Source: Aquilaria yunnanensis (Eukaryota > Streptophyta > Magnoliopsida > Malvales > Thymelaeaceae). Taken from it: a stretch of DNA of 64,000 bases. Position 1 is the first letter of the stretch, and the number at the start of each line of letters is the position of its first letter. Below, piece after piece: positions 54,538-64,000 of this stretch. The stretch spans positions 42,568,001 to 42,632,000 of the forward strand of contig CM077597.1 of assembly GCA_039654915.1 (NCBI GenBank). The letters are read 5' to 3'. The translations under genes were made by a program, and so were the position numbers. Under the pieces are notes generated by a model that searched no databases, was not told where the DNA came from, and was given only the letters and a program-made list of their open reading frames with translations.

Positions 54538-56959
54538 ATGTCGAAAATGCCCATTCCTGAGAGCTGGCAGCCTCTTTTAGCCCATCCTTGTTGCACCACC
54601 CCTGAAAAGTTAGAGAGGTGGAAGAAAAAATTCTTTCTTCCCTCTTACGCCATTACTAGGCTGCCTCGTTCTAGCCATTATGCTTTTTCAAACCACAGTA
54701 AGGAGGTTACCGTCTTCCGAGCCCAACTGAAGGCCGGTCTTCGGTATCCTCCCCCGAAGATGGTGTGCGAGTTCTGCAAATTTCATGGCATTGCTATGAA
54801 CCAGCTTCCCCCGAACTCGTTCTGCTATTTTAACGCCTACCTCTGCATGTGTGGCGTCTTCGGGATAGAACCCAATTTCAGAATCTTTATGCAGTATTAC
54901 AAGCTCTCTGTGGTCCCGAAGGGTGGCTTCTATTTCATGCTACCTCGGGGATCCGGGAGCAAGAAATTCATGTTCACCTTCGCCACTAAAGATAGCTGGC
55001 GGGGGTGGCAACAGAAGTTTTTCTTCATGAAGATGGACGAGGCCTGGTCGTACGTTCTGACCAAATGGGCTCAGGGAACACTAGATGTGGACATTGCTGA
55101 TCCGAGGATGCTGCTGACCCCAGAGTTAGCTCCCTTGTTCTCGGATTTCGACGCCCGCATTTGGGCTGTCTCTGACTGGGATCCCGAGGTCGTTCCGCGC
55201 GCCCTTTACCCTTTTCCAATCAACTGGAGGTTGATGACCGAAGAGGTCCTTCGGGAGCTAAAGGTGGTAAAGGAGCACGAGACTGACCTCGAGATGCCAG
55301 CTCCTGCCATCACCGGGAAGGATTCCTGGTTGGTCAAGCTTCTTAAGGAGGAAATTTCTTTCGAAGCGCTTGCCGAAAGTGAGTTATCTTCTACTCCTTT
55401 ACTGCTTTTTTCCTCGGACTTACGCTGATGTTTCTCTCCTTTTTCAGAGATGGGCGACGCGACTGCCGCCTATTACAAGTCCCTTTTCACCGGCCAAGTG
55501 GAGAAGGGCGATCAGACGAAGAAGGCGTCTTCCCGAAGGCGGAAGTCTACTGGCGCGGGGCCTTCGAGGAAACGGGCAAAGAGAGCTGCCCAGGGTCCTC
55601 TAGAGGAAATTCCCGAGGAGACTGCCGAGGAGCCTGGGGCAGCCGAGATTCCGGAGTCTGAGGCTGCTGCTTCCGAGGTCCCTTCAACCGACGTCCCTCC
55701 TCAAAGTCCTACCGCGTCACAGGCCCTCCTTGATGTAGTGGTAGAAGTACCTTCTGCTGAGGAGCGGCGCAAGCGGAAGGGCAAGGGCATTTCGGTGAGG
55801 ATGCCGAGGACTCCGAGGACGTTGTTGTCGAGGTTCCGCCAGGTTTGTTTCGAGACAAAGTGTACTTCCTTTGTTTTTTCTGGATTGGCTTCTTTGTCTT
55901 TAATCTCCTTCTCATTCTTATCATGCAGGGGAGTTGACTACCCCTGGCTGGGTGGCCGAACATGCTCGGAAATGAGCTCTTCGGGATGCCAAAATCCCGC
56001 AAGGGATGATACCCAAGGAGCCTTTCTGGACGTTCACGGAGGACATGAATATGTACTCCGAGGACGTTCCTCAAATGGCTAAGGAAATTTCGAAGGGGGT
56101 GCTCACCGAGGCCTCCTTCAAGGCTATAGCGGCGGCCCATCCGGGGGATAACACCCTCGCCACAAAGATCACCGAGCACGCAGCGCAGGTATATCCTTCA
56201 CAGCTCTTTCCCTTCAATTTTTTCCGAAGTGTTTGGCTCTTACTGACCTTGCGTTTAATCTTTTTGCAGCTAATGGGGTACGCTGCCTTCCTCCGAGTTC
56301 GGGTGGCCAGGGAGGTTGTTTTTCGAACTTCGGCCACTCAAACCATGAATGAGACGAGGACCGCACTCGCGAAGTCGGTCACCAAAAACCAGCAGCTGAA
56401 AGAGGCTGCTGAGAAAGAAGTAGCTGCCCTTCGGGAGGAGTTCCGGAAGGGAAAAGAAGAACTTCAAAAGGACTCCTCCAGGAAGATCGCTGACCTCGGT
56501 GACCAAATAAAGGGGATGCTCGCCGCCAACGAAGATCTTCTCCAGCACAAGGCTGGTTCTGACAGCCGTATAGTGTCGTTGACGTGTGAGAATAACGCTC
56601 TGCGGGCCGAGGTCGAGTCGTTGAAGAAGGAGCCGAAGGGGGAGGAGCAGATAAAGGCGCTGGAAGAGGAGATCGCGGACCTGAAGGACGAGCTTGACGA
56701 CCTCGAGCTTGAGAAGAACAAGTCTGATCAAATGAACAAGGTCGCGTTCCAGGACGGCTTCTGCCTTGCTCGGCACCAGGTTCTCCAGAGGTTCCCAGAT
56801 CTGGACCTCTCTTTTCTAGAGGGTCTAAACATTCCTGGGGGACCTCGGTGGAAATGGTCCAAGGTCGAACATCTGAAACTTCCTCCTTCAATTCCAGCGC
56901 CGAAGGTGGTGGAAAAGGGCGGGCAAACGAGTGGCTCTCGGGACGCCGCGAACCCTTAG
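54538..56959 (+). pseudogene. Antisense spliced gene of element D, 'putative gypsy type transposon' (PF04195-like) family
   Basis: Lies opposite to pol, between pol and the 3' LTR. Exon 1 (54538-55378) starts MSKMPIPESWQPLLAHPCCT and contains PPKMVCEFCKFHGIAMNQLP, FNAYLCMCGVFGIEPNFRIF and TKDSWRGWQQKFFFMKMDEA. Introns are inferred from GT...AG borders and frame logic: 55379-55447 (GTGAGT...TTTCAG), 55843-55928 (GTTTGT...TGCAG) and 56189-56269 (GTATAT...TTGCAG). Exon 2 encodes a basic (SRRRKSTGAGPSRKRAKR), then acidic, probably disordered region. A one-base frameshift near 55790-55800 and a TGA near 55973 break the chain. The last exon encodes a long coiled coil (VAALREEFRKGKEELQKDSS to LEEEIADLKDELDDLELEKN) and ends SGSRDAANP with TAG at 56957-56959. 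Family membership is from memory. The function of this gene class is unknown. Confidence 0.8.
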
Positions 56960-57095
56960 GCTATTTTAGGGCCCCTTTTCCTTCCCTTCTATTTTGTAAT
57001 CCTTCTTCAGGCAGTTCTTTACTGTAAAGCAGCTTTGCTCTTAATGAAGATTTTTTGGCTAAGTCTTTTCTTGCAAGTTTCTTCATTTCCATTGT

Positions 57096-57502
57096 CCCGA
57101 ACACGTTCTCTCAAGAGACTTCGGAAAACCTGCGATTAAAGAAAATTTTTTACCTTCCTTTGTCCCGAGTGCGCTTGCTCGAAAGACTTTCTGGAAGGCC
57201 TGAAAAAATTTGACTAAGTCTTTTTGCAAGCTTTTGCATTTCCAATTTACCCCGAACATGATTGCTCAAGGGACTTCGGAAAACCTTCAGTCAAATTTTT
57301 TGTTTTTCTAGTTGTCCCGAGCATGTTTGCTCAAGGGACTTTGGAAAACCTTTCGCGAGATTTTTCACTTCCCATTTTCCCGAGCATGTTCGCTCAAGGG
57401 AGTTCAGAAAATTATCTCTGCGCTGGCTATGGCGAATACTTCTGCGAGATTTTTGTTTTCCATCTTTCCCGAGCATGATGGCTCAAGGGACTTCGGAAAG
57501 TC
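57096..57502 (+). repeat. Six degenerate hairpin-forming repeats between antisense gene and pol
   Basis: CCCGAGCATG..TGCTCAAGGG followed by ACTTCGGAAAA-like units begin at 57096, 57164, 57251, 57316, 57379 and 57468, spaced 63-89 bases. In the best copy GTCCCGAGCA can pair with TGCTC and GGGAC (two unpaired A's) around a TGTT loop. They lie in the gap where the two opposite transcripts converge, so termination, 3'-end formation or RNA structure roles are possible. The short ORFs in this area are accidental. Confidence 0.75.
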
Positions 57503-57617
57503 ATATCTACGCTTTATCATGGCGAGCATCTTTGCGGAATTCTATTTTGCACAATTTCTGTACACTTAAGAATTTTTCTCAAGGCCATTCTGTACAACAT
57601 AACTCCTCCGCTCAACC

Positions 57618-59066
57618 TTAAGCGTAGAATTTTTTCAAGGCGTCTGAGTGCCAAGTGTTCTTCAATTCTACGCCTTCGGCGTCGCCAAGCTTGTACATGC
57701 CTTTTCGTACTTCGGCAAGAACCAGATAGGGTCCTTCCCAATTTGCGCGAAGTACGCCATAGGATGGCCTTCGGGGTGCGAAGTCGGCCTTTCGGAGAAC
57801 GAGGTCTCCCTTCTTGATTTCTTTTGGCCTGGCCCGTAAGTTTACAGCCGCGGCTATTCTTTGCTGAAAAGCTTTTCTTCTCAGCTCGGCTATTTCTCTG
57901 TGTTCGGCCACAAGATCGAGATTGGTTCTCAGGCCGAGGTCATTACCACCTTCATCAAATACTTGCACCCGTACTGAAGGTTGAACTACCTCTATTGGGA
58001 TAATGGCCTCTGTTCCGAAGACGAGTGAGAAAGGAGTCTCCCCTGTGGCTCTTCGGGGCGTCGTTCGGTAGCTCCATAATACACTTTGGAGTTCTCCTGG
58101 CCATTTCCCCTTGGCTTCCCCTAGTCTCTTTTTCAGGCCATCTTTTATGGTCCTGTTCGATACTTCTACCTGCCCGTTGCTTTGGGGGTGAGCTACTGGG
58201 GCGAAGTGCATCTTTATTCCAAGGTCGCTGATGAATTCTTGGAAGCCTTTGTCTGTGAACTGGGATCCATTATCAGCTACTAGTACCCTTGGTATGCCAA
58301 ATCTGCATACGATGTTCTTCCATAGGAACTTCTGCACTTCTTTTGCCGAGATAGTTGCTAGTGGTTCTGCCTCCACCCACTTTGAGAAATAGTCCACTGC
58401 TACCACGCAGAATTTCACGCCTCCGGGTGCTGTTGGGAGTGGCCCAATAAGGTCTATACCCCAGACTGCGAAGGGCCAAGGATAGTCTGCCGAAGTTACC
58501 ATTTCCGAGGGTGTCCTCTGGATTTTCGTGTGTCTCTGGCAGCTACCACATTTCCGGACGAACTGTCTTGCGTCCTTTCTTAGGGTAGGCCAGAAGTATC
58601 CTTGGCAGAGTATCACTGCTGCCAGGGCATCAGTTCCAATGTGTGAACCACACATGCCTTCGTGAACTTCTTCAAGGACCATTTCAGTATCCTTTTCATC
58701 CACACATCTTTGCAGCGGATTCGCATATCCCTGCCGATATAACTCTTCGCCAATCAGGAAGAATTTTCCGGCGCGCCTTCGCAGTCTTGCAGCATCGCCG
58801 GGGTCTTCGGGGAGCAAATTCTCTGTGAGGTATCTTTTTATTGGGTCTTTCCACCCAGTTCCTGAGGACGTCATGCTCATCACTGAGATGGTCGGTTGGT
58901 CTAGCACCTCGGTATATGTTTTCGACTTCGCCAAGCAATCTGCCTCAGTGTTATTCCGCCGAGGTACATTTTCGATCCGTAGGGCGTCAAACTCTTGGAT
59001 GAGCTTTGCTACTAGCTCATGATATTTTGCCAAGATTGGGTCCTTCGCCCCATAATCTCCTGCCGT
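57618..59066 (-). pseudogene. Element D integrase and end of second RNase H
   Basis: 471 codons open from 59033 to the stop at 57618. The first residues (EFDALRIENVPRRNNTEADC) finish the RNase H domain of the preceding segment; it is the same frame, separated only by a TAG at 59067-59069. Then the HHCC finger, VHEGMCGSHIGTDALAA...CGSCQRH (about residues 120-165), integrase core WGIDLIGPLP, RVLVADNGSQFTDKGFQEF and AHPQSNGQVEVSNRTIKDGL (D,D,E), YRTTPRRATGETPFSLVFGT, and the C-terminal ELRRKAFQQRIAAAVNLRAR and GPYLVLAEVRKGMYKLGDAE. The natural end is KNTWHSDALKKFYA. The domain itself looks intact and all catalytic residues are present; only the upstream stop separates it from RT. Confidence 0.93.
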
Positions 59067-60590
59067 CTACCGAACTACCAGCTGGGAATCGCTGTGAGCC
59101 TTTAAGTTTCTCACGCCAATCTTTCTGGCCAAGCGCAATCCCGCTATGAGGGCTTCATACTCAGCTACATTGTTGGTGACGTTGAAGCTGAACTTGATAG
59201 CCTTCATTACCTCCAGGCCTTCGGGGCCCCTGATAATTACTCCAGCTCCCTGGTGTTCGGACCCCGAGGCTCCGTCTACGTGCAAGGTCCATTCTGGCTC
59301 ACCCTCTTTTGGATCTGAGTGGCTCTCCTCAGTGGTGGGTATTTCGGCGATAAAATCTGCCAGTGCTTGAGCTTTTATGGCCTTCCGAGGCTCATACGTG
59401 ATTTCGTGTTCGCCCAGCTCTATGCACCACTTGGAGAGCCTTCCCGAATGATCTACTCTCTTCATGACATCCCGTAGTGGCAGACTACTTCGGACGATGA
59501 TGGGGTGAGCCTGAAAGTATGGTTGCAGCCTTCTCCCTGCAAGCACCAAGGCATATATAGCTTTTTGAAGCGAAGGGTACCTGACTTCGGCGCCATGCAG
59601 GGACTTGCTGACATAGTAGACCGGCCATTGTTTTGACTCTTCTTCTTTAACGAGGACCGAGCTCACAGCTTTTTCTGTGACGGCGAGGTACAGTACGAGG
59701 GGCTCTCCCTCCCGAGGTTGTCGCAGAGTCGGCAGGCTAGCTAGGTAGACTTTGAGTTCTTTCCAAGCCTTTTGGCAATCTTCATCCCAAGGATGATCAT
59801 TTCTTCCGAGGTCGCCTCCCATTTTTGTTGCCTTTGTGAGGACTTTGAAGAAAGGTCTACGCCTATCTCCGTACCTGGAAATAAACCTGCTCAGAGAGGT
59901 TATTCTTCCGGTGAGTCTCTGCACATCTTTGACTGTGGCAGGAGTTCGGAACTCAAGCAGAGCCTTAATCTTCTCGGGGTTAGCGTCGATGCCTCTTTCG
60001 GATACCTTGTACCCAAGGAATTTTCCCGAGGTCACCCCGAAGATGCACTTTTCAGGATTAAGGGGGATCCCGAAGGCTCTGAGCTTTTGGAAGGTTTCCT
60101 CTAAATCTGCAACGTGGTAGCCAGGCAGCTTGCTCTTGACTATCATATCATCAACATACACCTCCATGTTTCTCCCCATTTGGTCTTTGAAGACCTTGTT
60201 CATCAGCCTCTGGTAGGTGGCTCCTGCATTTTTGAGCCCGAATGGCATCCTGATATAGCAGTATGTTCCTCCTTCGGTGATGAAGGCAGTCTTCTCTTCA
60301 TCTTCGGGGTCCATCCTTATCTGATGGTAGCCACTAAAGGCGTCTACGAAACTTAGGAGCCCATATTCAGCAGTTGAATCTACCAGTTGATCTATTGGCG
60401 GCAGAGGGTATGAGTCTTTCGGGCAAGCATCGTTTAACTTTCTGAAGTCGATGCACATCCGGAGTTTGCTGCTACCTTCTTTTGTGGCGATGACCACGTT
60501 GCTTAACCACTCGGGGTACTTGACCTCACTGATAACTTCAGCATCTAGGAGACGCTGGACTTCGGTTTTGACAAACTTGCTTTTGTGGGC
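59067..60590 (-). pseudogene. Element D reverse transcriptase and dual RNase H
   Basis: After a frameshift at about 60580-60605 the frame runs open to a TAG at 59067-59069 (476 codons from 60497). RT motifs: LRMCIDFRKLNDACPKDSYP, SFVDAFSGYHQIRMDPEDEE, MPFGLKNAGATYQRLMNKVF, catalytic YVDD in NMEVYVDDMIVKSK and KCIFGVTSGKFLGYKVSERG. Next comes the usual gypsy RNase H region (PVYYVSKSLHGAEVRYPSLQ) and, after a linker, a second RNase H with LHVDGASGSEHQGAGVIIRG, NNVAEYEALIAGLRLA and HSDSQLVV carrying the D, E and D residues. An extra RNase H is a known trait of the Tat lineage. The TAG in the second RNase H is one C-to-T step from CAG. Confidence 0.93.
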
Positions 60591-62914
60591 TGAGATGTTC
60601 GTTTCTTTTGCCGGACAGGCCTTGCTTCCGGACTTACTTTGAGGCTGTGCTGTATTATGCCAGGGTTCACCCCCGGCATATCTTTTGGCGAGTAGGCAAA
60701 CAGGTCTTTATTTTCCAGCAGAAAGGATACAAGTTTTTCTTTGTCACCTTCGGCAAAGCTCTTCCCTATTCAGGTAGATTGACCTGGGACAAGCTCTATT
60801 GCTTCCATTTCTGTTTTGGCGAGATCTTCTTCTTTGCCTTTTTCTGGTGCCCTTGCCTCCATCGTTTGCGCGAGGTTGCTTGCCGGAGCTTTTCGTGCTT
60901 TTACAACCACCTTTCTTACCTCAGCTTGGTCTATGAAGACCTCTGCATCTCCATCCTTGGTGGCGAATGTGACAGTCAAGTACTTCACATCAGGGCGAAT
61001 ATGCAGATTCCCCATTGTCTGCCTTCCAAGGATGGCATTGTACGAGGACGGGACGTTCATGACGATGAATCTCGCCATTGTGGAGGCGTACAACTCAGCT
61101 GCTCCGTTCACCGAAGTCCCTTTCATCATCAGCGGGAGGTCGATCCTTCCGAGGACGGGGAGTTCGGATGGTCCAACCCCAAAAGCGGGCGAGGTGACAG
61201 GCTTTAGTTCGCTGCTGGAGATGCCCAAGCTCGGCAGCAGGTGCGAGAATAAGACGTCAGCATTTGAGCCATCATCAAGCAACACTCTTTTGACGTCCCA
61301 GTTCCCTACTCTCGCCATAATCAGTAGCGGATCGTCGTGGGGGAAGACGACGGTGGAGCCATCTTTGCGAGCCAGCTTCTTTGATGGACTTTGATACTCC
61401 ATGATTGCAATTTCTCTGGCTTTCCGCTTTCTTTCCGAGGATGGGAGCCCCGTGGTGATGGTTTGGATAACCCCTGCTGGAGGTGGAGGGCGCTTTTTTG
61501 GACTTCTATTTCTCCGCCTATCGGAGTCATAGTCCTCATCTTCGGCCCTTTCTTCCTCCATTTTTCTGCCTTTCGGGGATGGCATCCTCAGGTATTTCCG
61601 AAGTTGGCCCTGTTTTATCAGCGACTCTATGTACTTCTTCAGCTGGAAGCAATCTTCGGTGTCATGACTGTGGTCGCGATGAAACTGGCAGAACTTCTTG
61701 GCATTCTTTTTGTTATCGGTGGTCATGGCCCTTGGTCGCCGAATCTGCGTCCCTTGCCTTTCCAGCGCCATGAGAATGTTGGTCCGTGAACTTTTCAATG
61801 GTGTGAAACTTTGAGGTTTCCTTCCTCGCATCTTCCGAGGTCGTCCTGCGTGTTCGGTAGGATGCCGAGCTTGTTGACTGGACTCTTCGGCGCGGTGGTG
61901 ATCAGACTTCGGCCCAGCCATTCTTAGTTCTTCGGCGGTCATGTGCTGTTCTGCTCTTCGGTAAAATTCTCCAAGGGTCTCCGGGGGGTCCTTTGAGAAC
62001 TCGTAGAACAGCTGTGAGTCTCGCCGAAGGCCTCGTGTCATGGCAAGAATGCGGATTTCGGGCTTGAAGTCTGGGACGCTCAGAGCTTCCCTGTTGAATC
62101 TTTCGACATAGTCTCGGATGGTTTCTCCATTCCTCTGCTCTATGTCGAACATCTGCACAGGCATCTTCGCCGTAGCTCTGCTTCCAATGAACTGCTAGGT
62201 GAAGGCTGTGGACAACTCCTGGAACTCAGTGATGGTTCCTGAAGGCAAGGAATTGTACCACGCCGTGGCTGGCCCTGTGAGGGTGACTTCGAAGCACTTG
62301 CACATGGTAGCGTCGTCAGCACCGTGCATTATCATGCTGCATCTGTACTTCGTCAGATGGGCCAGTGGATCAGTACGGCCATCATAAATCTCCAACCGAG
62401 GTACTCTGAAGTCACCTGGCATGGCTGCCTCAACAACGGCCTGAATAAATGGCGAGTCATCTTCGCAGCATGTTCCCGAGAATCTGGCCCAAACGGGTTT
62501 TCTGGCCACTTGTTTCTCCACTCTGTCCAGCCGTGCTAGTATCCTCTCCATCAGCACTGTGGCGCTAGGGCCTTCTTCAGGGAATGGAGATCGCCGGCGC
62601 CTCTTCGGGGGGCGAGTTCGGCCCTGAGGGGACAAGGACTTCGCCTCAGGCGACGAACTGCTTCGCTGTGAAACTCTCGGTCGCTTGGACCCGGTTTGTC
62701 CCACAGGCCGATTCCCGAGGGCTATATCTTCTGTGGATGATTCTTCGCGAGGGTCTCCACTCCCCGAACTGCGATGTGTAGACTTGGGGCTTTTCTCCCG
62801 AGGGCGTGTCGGTGAGGGGCGTCTCTGGGCCTGTGCTTGCTGCGGCCACCTTCGGTCGATCTGCTGGGTCATTTCAGACACGACCGAACGCTGAAAGTCC
62901 CTCAAAAAGCTCAT
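60591..62914 (-). pseudogene. Element D Gag-protease and linker to RT
   Basis: The start at 62914 (MSFLRDFQRSVVSEMTQQID) is chosen because it is the first ATG downstream of the primer site; the upstream ATG at 63172 lies in the LTR. A serine/arginine-rich N-terminus leads to the gag domain (RLEIYDGRTDPLAHLTKYRC, CFEVTLTGPATAWYNSLPSG), a TAG at 62195-62197, then QFIGSRATAKMPVQMFDIEQ and RDYVERFNREALSV. A zinc knuckle variant, CQFHRDHSHDTEDC, lies near 61660. Protease has VLLDDGSNADVLFSHLLPSL (about 61285) and RFIVMNVPSSYNAILGRQTM. A TGA at 60770-60772 follows VPGQST. The same frame continues through EKLVSFLLENKDLFAYSPKD and KDMPGVNPGI to the frameshift at about 60590. Two stops and the frameshift make it inactive. 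Confidence 0.92.
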
Positions 62915-63063
62915 GGTGATTACCAGAGGGCGGTCTTCCTCAGGCGCAGAAGTCCTTGGGAGTGTTTGCTCAGCAGCCGGTTGTATCTCAGGCGCGGACG
63001 GGGACTTCGGGAGCCCCTTGTCCTTAGAACGCCGAGTCTCAATGACGGCGATCTCAGAGCGGG

Positions 63064-63081
63064 TTCCCACAGACGGCGCCA
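63064..63081 (-). other. Primer-binding site of element D
   Basis: The minus strand reads TGGCGCCGTCTGTGGGAA two bases after the 5' LTR end. TGGCGCC starts are characteristic of plant Tat/Athila-type gypsy elements; the cognate tRNA is probably tRNA-Asp, which I did not verify. Confidence 0.85.
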
Positions 63082-63083
63082 AA

Positions 63084-63962
63084 TGATGGCCAAGGGCCTC
63101 ATCGTTTATAGTTATGGTGACTGGTGGAGAGACTTCTGGGAGGAGGAACGTCTGATGGAATGGATAGCCCAAAGGAGAGTGCCTGAAAGCTCAGAAACAA
63201 ATGGTTAGGAGGCCCCCGGAGTGTTTTTCCGGGGGGGGTGCCTCCGACGCCCAAGTCAGTGGTGGCTGAGAAAAGGCAGAGGAAATAGCACAAAGGGCTG
63301 AAGAGTCTTGCCTGGTAGTTTTCTCAGAGTGTGGGAGCAGTTTTTTGCCAACCGACCAGCCTCCTGCCAAGTATTAATTCCTGGTATTTATAGGAGTGCC
63401 TAGCCCGTTCAGATCGTGACACGTGTTCGGTCGGATGTTCCTGAATTTCTGGGCATAGGGGACAGATAGCTGGTAGCAGGTTGCCTTGAGCCACGTGCTG
63501 AGATGGGCCATGATGTGATTCTGATGGCGTCCGTGTGTCAGAACACCTATTCAGGCGGCTTTATGACGTCTGTGAAAGGACGTGTCAGAGGCTTCCTTAA
63601 ATGCTTCCATAAATGCTCCTGCCGTACTCCCGAGGTCCTTGGGTGAGGTCGTCCTTTAGTTCGGACAGAGCCTCTTGGGAAAACAAGCCCTCAGTTCGGG
63701 GGTTCCCAGTTTCAGGGAGTTCCGCCTTCGGGGATATCATGTTCGGCTCGCTATGTCTGGTGCCGCTTTTCCGAAGGCGATCTGTTCACAACCTTGGGGG
63801 GGCGAGTAGTGTCCTCGGGGTTTCCTGGCGTGCCGGGCTCAGAGCTCTTCGGCTATCTCCCGAGGTGCCTGATCGCACCTTTTCTCGGGTAGCGCCAGCT
63901 TCTTCTGGCCATCATTGTGGCAGGGAGTTCGGCCAGATAGAGGCGATAGCGTTTGGCTATCA
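63084..63962 (-). repeat. 5' LTR of element D
   Basis: 879 bp with the same ends as the 3' LTR, followed on the right by CTAAC (63963-63967). TATTTATAG at 63385-63393 is the reversed TATA box (CTATAAATA on the coding strand), the likely start of the genomic transcript. ORFs overlapping it (63099-63293 minus, 63613-63966 plus) are not genes. Confidence 0.96.
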
Positions 63963-64000
63963 CTAACATCACCAACGCATCTTAGATGGGGCAGACCAAT
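63963..64000. other. Right flank of element D
   Basis: CTAAC target duplication (63963-63967), then 33 bases of the original host sequence. Too short to identify. Confidence 0.7.

Larger units (their letters stand above)
52872..63962 (-). mobile_element. Tat-type Ty3/gypsy retrotransposon, structurally complete (element D)
   Basis: 11,091 bp flanked by perfect CTAAC (52867-52871 and 63963-63967). In minus orientation: 5' LTR (63084-63962), TGGCGCC-type primer site, gag-protease, RT, two RNase H-like regions, integrase, then a gap holding an opposite-strand spliced gene, polypurine tract and 3' LTR (52872-53750). By eye I count about 20 mismatches between the two 879-bp LTRs (about 2.3 percent), so it is much younger than elements B and C. 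Its GC content is clearly higher than its surroundings. Three in-frame stops and one frameshift in gag-pol make it non-autonomous now. Confidence 0.96.

Noticed and set aside
55709..56891. Minus-strand ORFs opposite to the antisense gene (up to 170 codons)
   Set aside because: Shadows of the plus-strand coding exons; they do not continue pol and carry no Tat motifs.
59146..61789. Plus-strand ORFs opposite to element D gag-pol (including 60608-61207 and 60816-61394)
   Set aside because: Antisense shadows of well-supported gag, protease and RT coding sequence, favoured by GC-rich codons.

Overview
This is a gene-poor, transposon-dense stretch of plant nuclear DNA. The evidence is LTR retrotransposons of plant Ty1/copia and Ty3/gypsy lineages (including Tat-type elements with an antisense gene), an initiator-Met-tRNA primer site, Mutator-like elements with long inverted repeats, and plant-mobile-domain relics. 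I see no intact host gene, no rRNA or tRNA gene and no CRISPR. An angiosperm is likely; the species cannot be read from the sequence.

Layout. 1-16145: a Ty3/gypsy chromovirus-like element (B; 897-3147 plus 12953-16145) is split by a 9.8-kb Ty1/copia element (3148-12952). That copia element has a solo LTR of its own family inserted in its leader (4967-6382). Another LTR of the family (84-896, truncated) abuts B on the left. 16238-26363: an old, badly decayed Tat-type gypsy element (C) whose 3' LTR was hit by a copia insertion now reduced to 1.66 kb (24483-26146). 26364-30690: the minus-strand remains of a Tnt1/Tork-like copia element, split inside integrase by a 1.2-kb Mutator-like element (27740-28963). 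30741-36000: AT-rich DNA with two further candidate inverted-repeat elements. About 36060-40245: a minus-strand gypsy LTR-like region broken by a solo LTR (36438-37853). 40246-43082: a solo LTR nested inside another solo LTR. 44150-46000: plant-mobile-domain relics. 46955-48550: a tandem array with a ~96-bp period. 50359-51769: one more solo LTR. 52872-63962: a structurally complete, comparatively young Tat-type element (D) in minus orientation.

The dominant repeat is the ~1416-bp copia LTR (here 'LTR-1416'). It occurs as one element with both LTRs, five solo LTRs, one fused insertion and one truncated copy; most carry 5-bp target duplications that fix their borders. Element D has matching 879-bp LTRs, a CTAAC target duplication, a primer site, a polypurine tract, gag-protease, RT with two RNase H-like regions and integrase on the minus strand. 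On the opposite strand, between pol and the 3' LTR, it carries an intron-containing gene resembling the 'putative gypsy type transposon' family. The same antisense gene is recognisable, heavily decayed, in element C.

Nothing here encodes an intact replication machinery. Most premature stops whose ancestral codon can be guessed are single C-to-T (or G-to-A) changes, as expected for methylated, silenced repeats. The most interesting observations are the antisense gene shared by two Tat elements, the hairpin-forming repeats between its end and the end of pol, the layered solo LTRs with diagnostic duplications, and the ~96-bp dimeric tandem array.
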